From Delphinus delphis (taxonomy: Eukaryota > Chordata > Mammalia > Artiodactyla > Delphinidae): 64,000 nt of DNA. Below the pieces are notes generated by a model, which was given only the letters and a program-made list of their open reading frames with translations, did no database searches and was not told the DNA's origin. This document shows positions 46,320 to 58,310 of the stretch, one piece after another. The position numbers and the translations under genes are program-made. How positions within the stretch are numbered: the stretch's first letter is position 1; each line of letters starts with the position of its first letter. Location: the NCBI RefSeq assembly GCF_949987515.2, contig NC_082702.1, forward strand, positions 55,273,600 through 55,337,599, in the 5' to 3' direction.

Positions 46320-46480
46320 GCATGATTGGAGGCTGTTCGCCCAAGCCAGCTGTTCACTCTACCCATCAGCAAAATGGGTATGATACCTCCAGCCTTCCGT
46401 GACGTATCTCGGGCTCAGATGAGAGAATCGGTGCATTTGGCGCGAGTGTCTTGAGCGCCTGCCGTGTGCCAGGACGTTGC
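46320..46480 (-). repeat. MIR-type SINE fossil
   Basis: tcacctacccatcagcaaaa-like block, then agcgcctgccgtgtgccagg; diverged. Confidence 0.4.
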
Positions 46481-46999
46481 CAGGGGATAGGGGTGGGGAT
46501 GCCTGTGGGGACCCGACAGTCATGGTCCTGCCCTCGGGAACATGAGGTCCAGCGGGGCCACTGCCCCGAGGAGGGACACACATCTTTCAGGGGACGTAAC
46601 GGATGCCTCAGGGCTTAAGAGCAGGAGTATCCACCATCAGCCAGGTCAGGGAAGGCTTCCCAAGCAGGCGGCTGTTGAGGCAGAGGACATGGCCTAGTAA
46701 TGAGAGAAGGGAAGGGTGTTTCTGGCAGGCGGAACAGCATGTGCAAAGGCCTGGAAGATGAGGCATCGCGGTCACGAGACTGTGAGGCAGAAGGGCCCAC
46801 AGGGGTGTGCAGGTCCCGGCAGTGCCTGCCACGCCGCAGGGGCTCTGTAAGCTTTTGTTAGATGGAGTTTCTCCTGCTCTCCCACCCCCTCTCAGGCAAC
46901 ACACCTCTTCACTCTCTTTGAGAGGGAGGTGCCCACACCTGTCCTTCGTGAAATATTCCCAGATAGCCCAACCCTGACTCCTGGATTCGTGGGATAAGC

Positions 47000-47170
47000 G
47001 TGGGTTTTAGAGTTCGGCATACCTGCCTGAGGAATATCAACCCTACATGTTCCAGCGGTGAGCACCTGGGCAGGGCATTTCATCTCTCTGAGCCTCAGTC
47101 TTCCTGTGTGAAAATGGGGTGATGTGTCAGCCCCTGGGGGTCGTAGGAGGGCTGAGAAGAATGCAGGCTG
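47000..47170 (-). repeat. MIR-type SINE fossil
   Basis: tttcatctctctgagcctca, then cctgtgtgaaaatggggtga. Confidence 0.75.
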
Positions 47171-47389
47171 ACACTCCAGGCATATCAGGCCGCAAATCCC
47201 CATTCAGGCAGGTCCTGTGGCTGCTGTCCAGTCACCCAGAGGGGCAAATGCCCCCATCAGATCCTGAGTGCTGATTTGGGGACCGTGAGGGAGGGATGCC
47301 CACTGGGGCTCCCCGTTGGTTCTCGCATTGGGAGGGGGCTCCGCGTGCGCACAAGGCAGGCTGTCAGGGTGCAGGGCAGGCAGAGCGGG

Positions 47390-47545
47390 GCGTCTCTGCG
47401 TTCCTGGACGCGTGTGCTCAGGCACACCGCTTGCCTTCTTTGAGCCTCGGTTTCCCCATCTGTAAGAGCGATGACATCGTTCTCCCGCAGATGATTTGCT
47501 GGGAGGATGCAACACGGAGGATGTGAGTTGCTAGGACAGCAGCCT
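47390..47545 (-). repeat. MIR-type SINE fossil
   Basis: gagcctcggtttccccatct, then gtaagagcgatgacatcgtt. Confidence 0.65.
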
Positions 47546-47639
47546 TAGTGCCTTATGAACACAGCTCATTACTTCCTTGGAGAGGTGGGAGTGGGGAGGT
47601 ATGACTGCGCTTATCACCTGGCGTGGGGTTCTTCCTCAC

Positions 47640-47840
47640 CTGGGAGGTACTGGGGGCCCTCTCCCAGCCTGGGGGCCCCATCCATCTCAGGATCCTGGCA
47701 GACCCCTTCTCTTCTCGGGAAACACAGCTCTGGTGTCACACCTCCTCCAGGGAGACTTCCCTGAGTCCACAGACAGGCAGCCCACCTGCCTCCATGCTCT
47801 TACTGCACCCAGACTCTCCTTGCACTTGATTCACCTGTAG
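47640..47840 (-). repeat. L2-like LINE fossil
   Basis: cacctcctccagggagactt, ccctgagtccacagacaggc: the usual L2 end block. Confidence 0.45.
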
Positions 47841-48234
47841 TTACAACGGCTGGTTCACTCCCGGGCCTCCAGGGCCACGTAGCAGGTGTGTTCTGCATGT
47901 TGTCTGAACAAATATACCCCTGATATCCACAGAGGGTCATTTTCGAAGAACAAATGCACACAAAGATAGCCTAGATGCTGGTTAACCCACCCAATGAAGC
48001 CTCCTAGACTTGTTTCTTTATTTTTGGTGGAAAATGCCCAACTTCACTTGGTGGGCGTCCCGATTTTCTTAGCTAACCATGCAGAAAGTCTCTTCTAAAG
48101 CAGCTTATCTGCATAAGCTACTTAATAAGCATTTATTGAGGTTCCTGGCAAGGCCTTGACCTCTAATGGAGATGGAACAGGGATAAGGATAGACCGTAAG
48201 AGAAGATTCCAGCCCTTCCCTGTGTGGCGAGGAA

Positions 48235-48400
48235 GGGCGTGGACTTTGGGGAAAGGTGATTTGACTCTCAGCTGTGTGAGCTTGGGCAGGTCACATAGCC
48301 TCTCTGAGCCTCAGTTTTCCCGTCTGTAAAATGGAGCTGCTCATGCCTCCCAGGGAAACGAGAGGATGAGGTGAGAGCTTCATCCCCACTTATGGAACCA
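48235..48400 (-). repeat. MIR-type SINE fossil
   Basis: ctgtgtgagcttgggcaggt, ctctgagcctcagttttccc and gtctgtaaaatggagctgct. Confidence 0.85.
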
Positions 48401-50536
48401 GGCGGGAGTCTGCAGAATGATGGAGCAATGCTGTGTGCCTTGAGACCCCCGGTCCGGAGCTGGACGGTGCACGGGGTAACCTTGCCGCGAACTTGGGCAC
48501 GGAATTTCCCCAGGCCTGTGCCGATCCACACAGGGGATCTTAATTAGGATGTGATCAAATACAGCCCGTCCTCTGGGTAAGCATTCCACTTTTCATGTGT
48601 GTGTCTGAGGGCGAGGACCGTCTACCCATTTTCTTAAATAGTGAGCCTTCAAATGCTTTAGACTGCTCTACCCAACTATATTTGGCTAAATAAAGCCACG
48701 ATTATGAGGTATAAAAATCCTAAAGGCCAGTGGAAGAAAACCCAGCTTATTCCAGAGACAGCTCTGGCTTTCAGTGAAGGACAAACATGAATAGCCACAC
48801 TGACGGGAAGACAGACAAGAGACGGCCGCTGGGTCCCAAGTGGTGTTTGCAAACCCAGCATCTTCATAAAGATTTCACCTATAGCGTTTGGCTACAAATG
48901 ATGTGTTCAGAATTCCCTTCCTGGATGTCTTTAAGCTTTGCTGGGACTGTTTTTTTTTGTTTTCCCCAAAAGAATTCCAAGACAGAATTTGTTGGGCATT
49001 TTGATCATCCTCCACTCAGCAAATTTTGTTGAGCAGCTACTACGTTTTGGGAGCTGGGTGTAGTGTGGTGTGAAGCAGGCTGGCTGCTGGCCTCAGGGAG
49101 TTTCCAGCTGGTGGGGGAGGTGGGTGGTGGTGAACACGCCATCCAGGAGCAGTACATGGAGGTCCATGAGCTCTGATAATGAACTTGGGACTCAGGGTTG
49201 CTGTTCTCCTCCGGCTTAAATCCTGTCCGTCCTCCTATGAGTCAGGGTAGTGGTTGTGCCGTGATGAATCGGCCAGTGAAACAGCTGCAGAGCATCCCAG
49301 CCTTGAAAAGCATCAGAGAAGATGTCACTTGCCCTTCATATTCTTGAATGTCTTGTATCAACGCAGACCCTTGGTCTGCTTTCTGGAGAAAAGTTGTTGC
49401 TCTTCAGAAGAAGTAAGGATAAGGCTGGGGATTGGTGAACACGTGATGGGACTTTAATTTTAATCCGTTGACTCAGAGAGGCTGCAAGGGCGCTTCATTT
49501 CTGCTCCTTGAAACCGTTCTTTACCCAAACACATCTGTTGTCTTTTCTCATTGGAGGAGCTTGGAAGGCAGGGGTTTCCACCTCGGGTCCACAGACATCC
49601 TTGGAGGGGCGGGGGTCCCCCAGCAGAGATGCGCACTGATTCATCTTTGATAAGGGTGCTCAGGCAAACCCAAACAGCAATACTTTGCTCCGCTTTGGCT
49701 GGAATTTATGCTTTGGTATCCAGCTGGCCTGATTACACATCACAGTGAGTGGTTAATAGTTGACTTTCATGATGAAAACTGGAAGATAAACTGATGCTTA
49801 ATAAATGCAATGTATTCGGTGAATTAGAATGTTTTGAAACGTGAAGGTCATGGTCATGGTTGGAGAAATAATAATATTTAGGTGGGGAAGATATTGGGAC
49901 CCGAAGAACTAAGTGTTTTAACCAAGAGTTGGGTCTTTGGCTCGTTCTAGATGATGGTTCCAATGTTATTGGGCTTCGAAACTTCAGGGCAGAGAAAGGT
50001 TAAGTGATCTTGGCCTGCAGGAGTGGGGAAGGAAGCAGAATGTGCTGGTGGTGAGGGGCATTGGGGTCCAAGACCATTGACGAGGGTCTTCGTGTGCCAT
50101 GACGGCGTGTAAATGAGGCGGACCCCTCCTCCAGTGAGAACCTAGGGCCAGAGGCACCTCAGCGGAGACAGCTACGGTTTGGGGTCAGAGGATGAGGCGG
50201 CTTCCTGAAGCTGCTTCCTTGGGCAGAGACGGGACAAGAAACCATTCTGATGATCCAGGGGTGGGCGCCAGGCCCTTCTAACCTCTGGTCAGCCCAGCCG
50301 CTCTTGTGTCCAAAGCAAACACAGTGACCAGAGAGCCATCCACCGCCCCTTGGCGGGGAGAATTCCACCTGGCCAGCACTGTCCTGAAAGGTAACTTTCT
50401 CTTTGCCACTGAAATGACCCTTTGTGAAGCCAAACCTCGAACAACTTTAGTTTCCAAATTGCTTCTTTATTTTTTTCCTAAATGCATTTTGGTTGAATCC
50501 CAGCATGTTGCTTTTCTCTCCCTCTTCGCTATTAAG

Positions 50537-50677
50537 AGACATACGACCAGAAACCTGAAACGGACGAGATGAACGAGGTGGAAGTGGCCCCCATTCCTGA
50601 AGAGAAGCACATCTGGGTCCCGCCGAGGGTGATCAGACCCACGAAGCCCAAGAAAGCCCCTGCCGTGAACCACATGA
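50537..50677 (+). CDS. CRISPLD2: CRISPLD2 coding exon 7: acidic/proline-rich linker (residues 237-284)
   Basis: 141 bases, acceptor cgctattaag|AGACAT, donor CACATGA|gtgagt. It encodes an acidic stretch ([17 protein letters not shown], residues 237-253), then a proline/lysine-rich segment with [12 protein letters not shown] (265-276). There are no cysteines, so it is probably a flexible linker between the CAP-hinge half and the LCCL half. The acceptor is AAG rather than the commoner CAG or TAG; using the next AG two bases on would shift the frame and give a stop. From memory the human protein has one more Glu at this junction (see findings). Confidence 0.93.
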
Positions 50678-51207
50678 GTGAGTGGGGCTCTGCCCTCTGC
50701 CAGCCGCCTCTGGAGGGGGCAGTTTTCTTTGGGGTGGGCAGAGGAGGGAAACTGGTGGGTTGAGAGGTCTCCAAGTCGACAAACAGCAGGGAACAGGGTG
50801 GGGTGTAGCTTGCAAAAAGCACGACCTGAAGATGTTTCTAAAAAACGATATTTTTAAGTCATTTCAAAAGAAGCATTATAGGAGCTGTGCTTGGGTGGCC
50901 TTTTCCCCCCTGGCAGGTATTTTAAGGTTAGACCTTCTCTTGTCCTCTCAGAGAGGACTTGGGCTAAAATTGGGTTCCTGTTGGAAGTGCCTGGCTCCCA
51001 AAGGGACGATGAACGTGCAGCGTGGAGCCCGGCTCCCGTGGTCATCATGCACCAGCCCTGTGACTCGGACAGTCACCCGACTCTGAGAGTCGATGTGCCC
51101 GTCCATAAAGTGGGAGCAGTGATGCCTCTGTCGCATTGTTTTAAATCAGTGAGATATGGACCTGTGCATTTCATATGTCCATATTTCACAAGAGGCATTG
51201 GGTTCTT

Positions 51208-51556
51208 TTTTTTTTTTTTTTTTTTTAACTTATTTTTGGCTGTGTTGGGTCTTCGTTACCACACGCGGGCTTTCTCTAGTTGTGGTGAGCGGGGGCTACT
51301 CTTCGTTGCGGTGCGCGGGCTTCTCACTGCGGTGGCTTCTCTTGCTGCGGAGCACGGGCTCTAGGCGCGCGGGCTTCAGTACTTGCGGTGCGCAGCCTCA
51401 GTCGTTGTGGCTCGCGGGCTCTAGAGCGCAGGCTCGGTAGTTGTGGTGCACGGGTTCAGTTGCTTCGTGGCCTGTGGGATCTTCCCGGAGCAGGGCTCAA
51501 ACCCGTGGCCCCTGCACTGGCGGGTGGATTTCAACACTGCGCCACCAGGGAAGCCT
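51208..51556 (-). repeat. CHR-type SINE, long form
   Basis: T-run, gctgtgttgggtcttcgtta ... gcgccaccagggaagcc. Flanks ggcattgggttctt (51194-51207) and ggcatcgtgttctt (51557-51570), two mismatches. Confidence 0.93.
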
Positions 51557-52564
51557 GGCATCGTGTTCTTGACAAAGGAGAACTGCAGCAATTACTGGGG
51601 AACAAGGCCATGGATTCTAGACCTGGGGCAAACCTCCTGGGCTGTATGTCAACGTTCTCATCTGTTACTCTCACACATTTTACCATAGCAGTTGCAGCTC
51701 TGTCAGTTTGCTGTGGGGATTATATGCAGTAAACGGGGGCCACCCAGTGTCAGCTGTGCTTTGAGCTCACCATCAAGTTGCCTCCGACACCCCCCCCCCA
51801 AGGCCGGAAGCTGGATGTCCTCCCAGAGACTTCCGGAAGTCCCCAGACGCCTAGTGTTCTCACGCTCACCTCTGTCGCGCTTTCTTCTGCCCGGCCTCCC
51901 AGGACGCTTCGCCGGCTCGGGCTCGCTCCTTTCTTTCTGCCCTCCCCTGCCGGGCTCCGCTTACCCCCTCCGCTGCTCACCTGTGTCTGCGGCACCTTTA
52001 GTGAAGGGTTGAGGCTCTGGAGGGCATTTTCTTACAGACACGGCACCAAGTGTGGGTTCTCTGCCCACCGGTGTCTCTCTTTTCCCTCCAAACCTCACAC
52101 AGCATAAAACGGGACTCACCCCTGAGTGAGGAGGCCAGCGCATGCCCACCTTTCTCAAAAATCCTCTGCTATTCTGTCAGCTGCCCTGCCCTCAGCCCCC
52201 ACTAGTCTCTATCCTCTAGGCCTTCAGATGTCTTTCTCCTGGGCTTCCTGCCTGTTTAGTCAGCTGTGGCTTTCTTTGACCAGGAAATACGCTGGTGTTC
52301 TTGTCTGTCCAGAAATTCCAAACGCTTCAGTTGTTTTTTTTTCTTTAATAATGTAACGTTACAAAGTAATATGTCTTTTTGTCAAACTGTGACACTACTG
52401 CAAGATTCTGATATGTCCCTATAAAGTACACCAAAAAGGAAAGCTTGGCGAAGTCATCTTGGCTGGGGGCGGGGAGACGACACTGGTGAGAATGGCTGGG
52501 TGCCCGCCAACCGGGCTGGACAAGGCTCGCCCTCCAGAGCCCTGTGAGGCTATGGGGCACTTAG

Positions 52565-52760
52565 TGTGCCAGGCTCCCTTCCAAGCCTACATTTACTTTC
52601 TCATTTAAGGCTCACAGCAACCGTTGGAGGTGGATACTGTGCTCATCCCATTAGTAAGCAGAATTTGAACCTCAGAGAGGGGAAGTAAGGTGTCCAAGGT
52701 GACAGTGCTACTAGAAAGAGGATCTGGGATCTGAACCTCACCCTAAGCCTGCAGCCATTG
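52565..52760 (+). repeat. MIR-type SINE fossil
   Basis: ttaaggctcacagcaaccgt, gaacctcagagaggggaagt and gatctgggatctgaacctca. Confidence 0.75.
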
Positions 52761-52898
52761 GGCCATGCTCTTGCTTTCATTATGACATGGATTCCAGAAT
52801 GTTCCAGAGAGTTCCTCAGAGCGGGGAATGGGGTCTTCTAACTCAGGCTCATCTTCCCGCTTCTTGCCTTGACAAGTATTTCTGCATTTCTCTCCTAG

Positions 52899-52959
52899 CC
52901 CAAGTCGTCAAGTGTGACACCAAGATGAAGGACAAGTGTAAAGGGTCCACGTGCAACAG
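52899..52959 (+). CDS. CRISPLD2: CRISPLD2 coding exon 8: start of LCCL domain 1 (residues 284-304)
   Basis: 61 bases, acceptor tctcctag|CCCAAG, donor CAACAG|gtaagt. It completes Thr284 and ends two bases into Arg304. It encodes [20 protein letters not shown], with cysteines C289, C297 and C302. This is the opening of the first LCCL domain, a fold named after Limulus factor C, Coch-5b2 and Lgl1; Lgl1 is this gene. LCCL domains are extracellular modules, and in CRISPLD2 they have been connected with lipopolysaccharide binding. Confidence 0.95.
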
Positions 52960-53604
52960 GTAAGTCCTGGCCCATCCCTGTCTCGCTGCCTACAGCCCTC
53001 TGAAGCACCTGCTCTCGGTCTTGGGTCACATCGTGATCTGTCAGCTGATCTACATCTGTAGAAATGCCAGATGTGCCAGCAGCAGATGTGCTATCGACAG
53101 GGAGATCCTGACCGATGTTTTTGTGAGGCTGGGGGCTCCCTCCCATCTCTCTGCATGAAGGGGTTACCCAGAGCTAGCACAGGCTAGCCCAGAGCTCTGT
53201 GCCGGGGACGACTGGGGCTGCGGCAGCGTTAGGGCAGGTGTGGCCGTGGACGGGTCCAGCACGGCTGCTGTGGAATCCAAGTCGGCCTGCTCCCCGAGGG
53301 GCCCCACCAGACAAAGAGCGGCCTGCGTGTCGCCCAGCGTTGAACAAATTCATGTAGCTGACGGAGTCACTTAGTATCGTCCATTTCAGATGTTGAAAAC
53401 ACCTGCCAAGAAGAACAAGCTTGGTTTTGGCAACGTAGCTGCTGGGCTGCGCCTTCTGGCAGTGAGTGGCCAACAGGTGTAGCGGCCCTGCATAGGTCCT
53501 CAGGTTCACGGCAGGAAACTGTGTTATCGGTGGAGGGGCCCTTACTCTTCTTCCTATGGATTCTGGCGTCCATTCATCTAAAGCTGAATTGCATTTTTAT
53601 GTTT

Positions 53605-53946
53605 TTTTCATTTATTTATTTTATTTATATTTATTTTTGGCTACATTGGGTCTTCGTGGCTGCACACGGGCTTTGTCTAGTTGCGGCGAGCGGGGGCTAC
53701 TCTTTGTTGCGGTGCGCGGGCTTCTCATCGCGGTACCTTCTCTTGTTGCGGAGCACTGGCAGTACTGTGGTTGTGGCACGCGGGTTCAGTAGTTGTGACT
53801 CGCGGGCTCTAGAGCGCAGGCTCACTAGTCGTGGCACATGGGCTTAGTTGCTCCATGGCATGTGGGATCTTCCCAGACCGGGGCTCGAACCCGTGTCTTG
53901 TGCATTAGCAGGCAGATTCTTAACCACTGCGCCACCAGGGAAACCG
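53605..53946 (-). repeat. CHR-type SINE, long form
   Basis: (attt)n tail, gctacattgggtcttcgtgg ... gcgccaccagggaaacc. Decayed flanks tgaattgcattttt and tgaatcgtgttctt. Confidence 0.9.
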
Positions 53947-55051
53947 TGAATCGTGTTCTTTAAAGCACACGCTAAAAGAGAAGGTATATGGTATTACCTA
54001 AAAGAGAGGGTCCTATTTTATACCATGGGGACTTTGTGATCTGGTTTGCCAGGACAATGCATCACTCAGGCTTTGGCAGGAGTGTCCTGGGACAGACAGA
54101 GCAGCCCAGGATCAGATGTTCAAGGGGCTCATACGTCATCCCACGAGCAGCTGGCGATGGGCCAGCAAGTACTACGAAAGTAGAACCAGGCACTTTGTTG
54201 GTGAGATGAGCAGGACGTGGCAATGAGGGTGGTGGAATAACCGTCTGTCCCCTCGCACCGGAAGGGGTCTCCACTCCGCAAACTCACGGGTCTGGGATTC
54301 CCGGGATGCTCCCGAGTTGCCCCTTGGTGGTGATGTGCCTTTCTGAACCGCGGGCTTGTTACAAGAGCATCACACCTGAATATTCAATGGGAAAAAGTGA
54401 CAAGGTCTGGAGAACATTCGTTGTTAGCATCAAAAGAGTTGCAGGGTTGGGGGTAGTGGGACCCTCCCCAAGCACGGAAAAGGCAGGGGTCTGTCCACAT
54501 GAAGACTGTTAGATGCCTCCAGTCAAGATATAGAACTCAGCCCACCTGCGACCACAAGAACGTTCACGGTGCAGCTCCTGGAAGCCGTCCCGCCATCTGT
54601 CACATCAGTTTTCTGTACGTGGTGCTTTTAAAAAAATAATATTTACTGGACTTTTTTTCTGACTTTAAAAGGTATTCTTGTTCATTGTAATTCAGGAAAA
54701 CAACAACCAAAAAAAAAGTATAAAGGAAAGAATAAGTGTCCCACAGTCTCGTGAACGTCAGTAACCATTCTATGTAGTTTCTGTGCACTGATTACGCTAT
54801 ACTGTTATGCAATCTTGTGTGTTACTGGTTTCACTTAAGGTTTTCCAAAGTCAATAACTATTCCTCAGAAACTTCATTTCTAGTGGCTGCATAATACTCT
54901 GACGTTTGGCCACACAGAAGTATATTTGGCTATTCCTTTGACACCTGCTGACTTATTTACAGTTTTTCCCTATTACAAATGGTTGGAGTAACATGGAGGT
55001 CTGACTTTCTGTCTTTTTACTGGGAGATTCAAGAATTAAGGGATATGAATT

Positions 55052-56117
55052 TTTTTTTTAATGGAAGCATAGTTAATTTACAGTGTTGTGTTAGTTTCAA
55101 GTGTACAGCAAAGTGATTCAGTTATACATACATATATTGTTTTTCAGATTCTTTTCCATTATAGGTTATTATGAGATTTTGAGTATAGTTCCCTGTGCTA
55201 TATAGTAGGTCCTTGTTGGTTATCTGTTTTATATATAGTAGTGGGTATATGTTAATCCCAAACTCCTAATTGATCCCTCGCCCCGCTTTCCCCTTTGGTG
55301 GCCTTAAGTTTTCTATGTCTGTGAGTCTGCTTCTGTTGTGTAAATAAGTTCATTTGTATCATTTTTTTAGATTCCACATATAAGTGATATCATATACTTG
55401 TCTTTGTCTGACTTACTTCACTTAGTATGATAATCTTTAGGTCCATCCATGTTGCTGCAAATGACATTATTTTTTTATGGCTGAGTAATATTCCATTGTA
55501 TATATGTGCCACATCTTCTTTATCCATTCCTCTGTTGATGGACACTTAGGTTGCTTCCATGTCTTGGCTATTGTGAATAGTGCTGCTATGAACATTGGGA
55601 TGCGTGTATCTTTGTAAATGAGAGTTTTTCATCTTTCCTGGATATATGCCCAGGAGTGGGATTGCTGGATCATATGGTAGCTCTATTTTTAGTTTTTTGA
55701 GGAACCTCCATACTGTTTTCCATAGTGGCTGCACTAATTTACATTCCCACCAACAGTGTAGGAGGGTTCCCTTTTCTCCACACCCTCTCCAGCATTTGTT
55801 ATTTGTAGACTTTTTAATGATGGCCATTCTGGCTGGTGTGAGGTGATACCTTATTGTCGTTTTGATTTGTATTTCTCTAATGCTCAATACTAGCAATATT
55901 GAGCATCTTTTCATGTGCCTCTTGGCCATCTGTATGTCTTCTTTGGAGAAATGTCTATTTGGGTCTTCTGCCCATTTTTTGATTGGGCTGTGGTTTTTTA
56001 AAAAATATTAAGCTGTATGAGCTGTTTGTATATTTTGGAAATTAATCCCTTGTCGGTAGCACCATTTGCAAATACTTTTTCCCAGTGCAGAGGTTGTCTT
56101 TTTGTTTTGTTTATGGT
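55052..56117 (-). mobile_element. 5'-truncated L1 insertion with broken ORF2 C-terminus
   Basis: An L1 3' segment in antisense, about 1066 bases, with an exact 16-bp target-site duplication ttaagggatatgaatt at 55036-55051 and 56118-56133. Its minus-strand frame (55929-55546) encodes the L1 ORF2 C-terminal region ([20 protein letters not shown], then a WWECK and [14 protein letters not shown] segment). Full-length L1 is about 6 kb, so the promoter, ORF1 and most of ORF2 are absent and the copy is immobile. Confidence 0.95.
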
Positions 56118-56602
56118 TTAAGGGATATGAATTCTGAAGGCTTTCTGGAAAGATTAACTGTTGTTTGTGAACATGATCACCATCATTTAGTTTTATTCGA
56201 TTAAAAAACCCTTGATGCCTGGAAAATGCCAACTCCTTTCAGTCTGCGCATCTTTGGTGACTGATATCTGAGGATTTTTTTTTTTTTTTTTTTTTGGTGC
56301 CTTTGAAGACACTTGTCTTTATTCTGTGAATTGTCTATCTGTTCATAGAATTGTCCATCTATTCAATTTGAACCTGAAGCACATGAAAATAGTCTTTAAG
56401 GAGGTCAAGTTGAATCTAATTGTGTCTGTGTGACTAGAAACTCCAGCCTGGGTGAATTGTGAGTTGCTCCAAAACAATGCATGCTGTATCACTGATGCTT
56501 TTCTATATGTAATAATATAGAAGGGGAAAACCCCAATAAATTCACGATGAGGTTTCATGAACATGTTTACCTCTGAAAATCATCTTCTTTCTTCTCCATC
56601 AG

Positions 56603-56669
56603 GTACCAGTGCCCAGCAGGCTGCCTGCACCACAGGGCAAAGATCTTTGGGACTCTCTTTTATGAAAGC
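56603..56669 (+). CDS. CRISPLD2: CRISPLD2 coding exon 9: LCCL domain 1 (residues 304-326)
   Basis: 67 bases, acceptor ctccatcag|GTACCAG, donor GAAAGC|gtaagt. The first base completes Arg304 and the exon ends in phase 0. It encodes [20 protein letters not shown], then YES. The CPAGC core (307-311) and the G-T-x-F-Y strand (320-324) are classic LCCL features. As in exon 4, the exon begins with GT right after the acceptor AG. Confidence 0.96.
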
Positions 56670-57151
56670 GTAAGTATGGCCAGCATTTCTTTAAATGGCT
56701 TGTGTGGACTCGTGTCTCTGTTTTAAAAGCAGGTGGCTGGTTTTCAGGTGAACAGCTTTTCTTTCCGCTCCTTAGTCAAACCCCCCTTTCCTTTTGTAGA
56801 GCTGATCCGTGTGTGTTTCTGGGGTCACAAACTTGTGAAGCCACTTTTGGGAACTGGGGATGACCCTCGAGCAGACCAGTCTCCATTGTAGGCCGAGCGT
56901 TAAATGCTCCACTGGTTGGGGAGAAAGGGCTGTTTGTCCCTGTTCTTAGTTTGTAAAGCAACTCAATGAGTTCTTAGAGATAAGCACCCCCTGGAACAAA
57001 GACGTGTTATAGAGTGCCGCCAGAGTGAGAAGTGGGGTGAGCCTTGGCCCGACTTTTTGTGGGTTGAGGACAAACATCTTGGATGTTTGGGGAAATGATC
57101 GCAGACAAAGATGAATTCAGATTTACTTACAGTCTGACCTGTCCCCCGCAG
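56670..57151 (+). other. CRISPLD2: CRISPLD2 intron 9
   Basis: 482 bases of unique-looking sequence. No repeat recognised. Confidence 0.9.
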
Positions 57152-57282
57152 GCGTCCAGCATCTGCCGGGCCGCCATTCACTATGGGGTCCTGGACGACA
57201 AGGGAGGCCTGGTGGACGTCACCAGGAATGGGAAGGTCCCCTTTTTCGTCAAGTCTGAGAGAAACGGCGTGCAGTCTTTGAG
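57152..57282 (+). CDS. CRISPLD2: CRISPLD2 coding exon 10: LCCL domain 1 core (residues 327-370)
   Basis: 131 bases, acceptor tcccccgcag|GCGTCC, donor TTTGAG|gtaact. It starts in phase 0 and ends two bases into Ser370. It encodes [19 protein letters not shown] (327-345), the LCCL signature S-x-x-C-x-A-A-x-H-x-G, then [21 protein letters not shown] (347-367). C331 would pair with an earlier cysteine of the domain. Exon 9 lies only 482 bases upstream, so the two exons form a compact pair. Confidence 0.97.
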
Positions 57283-57785
57283 GTAACTATGCGGTGATCA
57301 GGGTTCCCGAAGACTCCTTTTCTGCTTATGAGAGCACTGTTGAAACTTTGAAAAGTACTGAACAATATAAAGAAGGAGGAAAACACTGAAGATGACCTTA
57401 ATCCCATAACTCAGAAATCGCCCCATTGGCCGTTCAGCCTATTTAATCCCAGTGGGTTTTGGTGTGTGTGTTTAATGTGGTTGAGTTTTGTTTCTTGTTT
57501 GTTTGTTTTTGTAGGTTTTAGGAAAGTTTATTGCGTATTTAAAATGAACACTGCTCTTAATTATGAAATGTACACATAGCCATGAAGATACAGAAAAACG
57601 GAAATAAAGAAATACTAATCTCTTCATTCCCACTTCCCAGAGCTAATCTACGTACATGACCTTCAAAAGCATAGCCTTGCAATCTGAGTGCTGAATCCTG
57701 CTTTTTCTCCCTTCCTTGTCCCTGAGAACTCTTCAGACACATCAGTAATGACTGATGGTATCTTTGAGTTTGTAGGCTAATTCTT

Positions 57786-57937
57786 TTTTTTATATACACC
57801 TTTATTGGGGTATAATTGCTTCACAATGGTGTGTTAGCTTCTGCTGTATAACAAAGTGAATCAGCTATACATATACAGATATCCACATATCTCCTCCCTC
57901 TTGAGCCTCCCTCCCACCCTCCTTATCCCACCCCGTT
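57786..57937 (-). repeat. Heavily truncated L1 3' end
   Basis: Only about 150 bases: acctttattggggtataatt, gtgttagcttctgctgtata, ending in a CT-rich stretch. Perfect flanks ggctaattctt at 57775-57785 and 57938-57948. Confidence 0.93.
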
Positions 57938-58149
57938 GGCTAATTCTTGACTGGCACTTTTTTTCCCCCTGAGAATGAGGCTTTCATTTTTTAAATATAC
58001 TTACTCGTTTTTGCAAGGTGTTTTTCATGTAAGGTATGTGGATGGCTGACGGGGCAGACCATCTTCGCCATTCTGACTTTTGGAGGTTGATGGGGTTGGG
58101 GGGGACCGTGAAGAACTGCGGGAGATCATGTCTTGATCTGTCCATGGCA

Positions 58150-58310
58150 TCTGAGGCATAAGGTGACCAGGAGCTGGTGGGACCCACTGGGGGCTCTAGG
58201 GTCAAACAGACCCGGCTCTGACTTCTCCCTTTGCGTGACCTGGGCTGGCTTCTTCATCCCGTCGGGGTGGCAGTACTCTCATTTATAAATGAGGGCCACG
58301 GCAGGACCCG
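58150..58310 (-). repeat. MIR-type SINE fossil
   Basis: cccggctctgacttctccct and gcgtgacctgggctggcttc, then ttcatcccg. Confidence 0.5.

Larger units (their letters stand above)
45294..50536 (+). other. CRISPLD2: CRISPLD2 intron 6
   Basis: 5.2 kb, with no young SINE. It holds several MIR pieces and otherwise unique-looking sequence, including an AT-richer stretch at about 48590-49020 and 49730-49960 without recognised repeats. Confidence 0.9.
50678..52898 (+). other. CRISPLD2: CRISPLD2 intron 7
   Basis: 2.2 kb. It holds one long-form SINE and a MIR near its 3' end. The rest (50678-51190, 51570-52550) shows nothing nameable beyond possible L2 remnants. Confidence 0.9.
52960..56602 (+). other. 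CRISPLD2: CRISPLD2 intron 8
   Basis: 3.6 kb. It holds a long-form SINE and a 1.07-kb L1 insertion. The blocks at 53950-54600 and 56140-56600 are unremarkable; 54640-55020 is AT-rich and probably an old transposon remnant. Confidence 0.9.

Noticed and set aside
55546..55929. 127-codon minus-strand ORF as a possible gene
   Set aside because: It is the C-terminal part of L1 ORF2 within a truncated L1 with target-site duplication.
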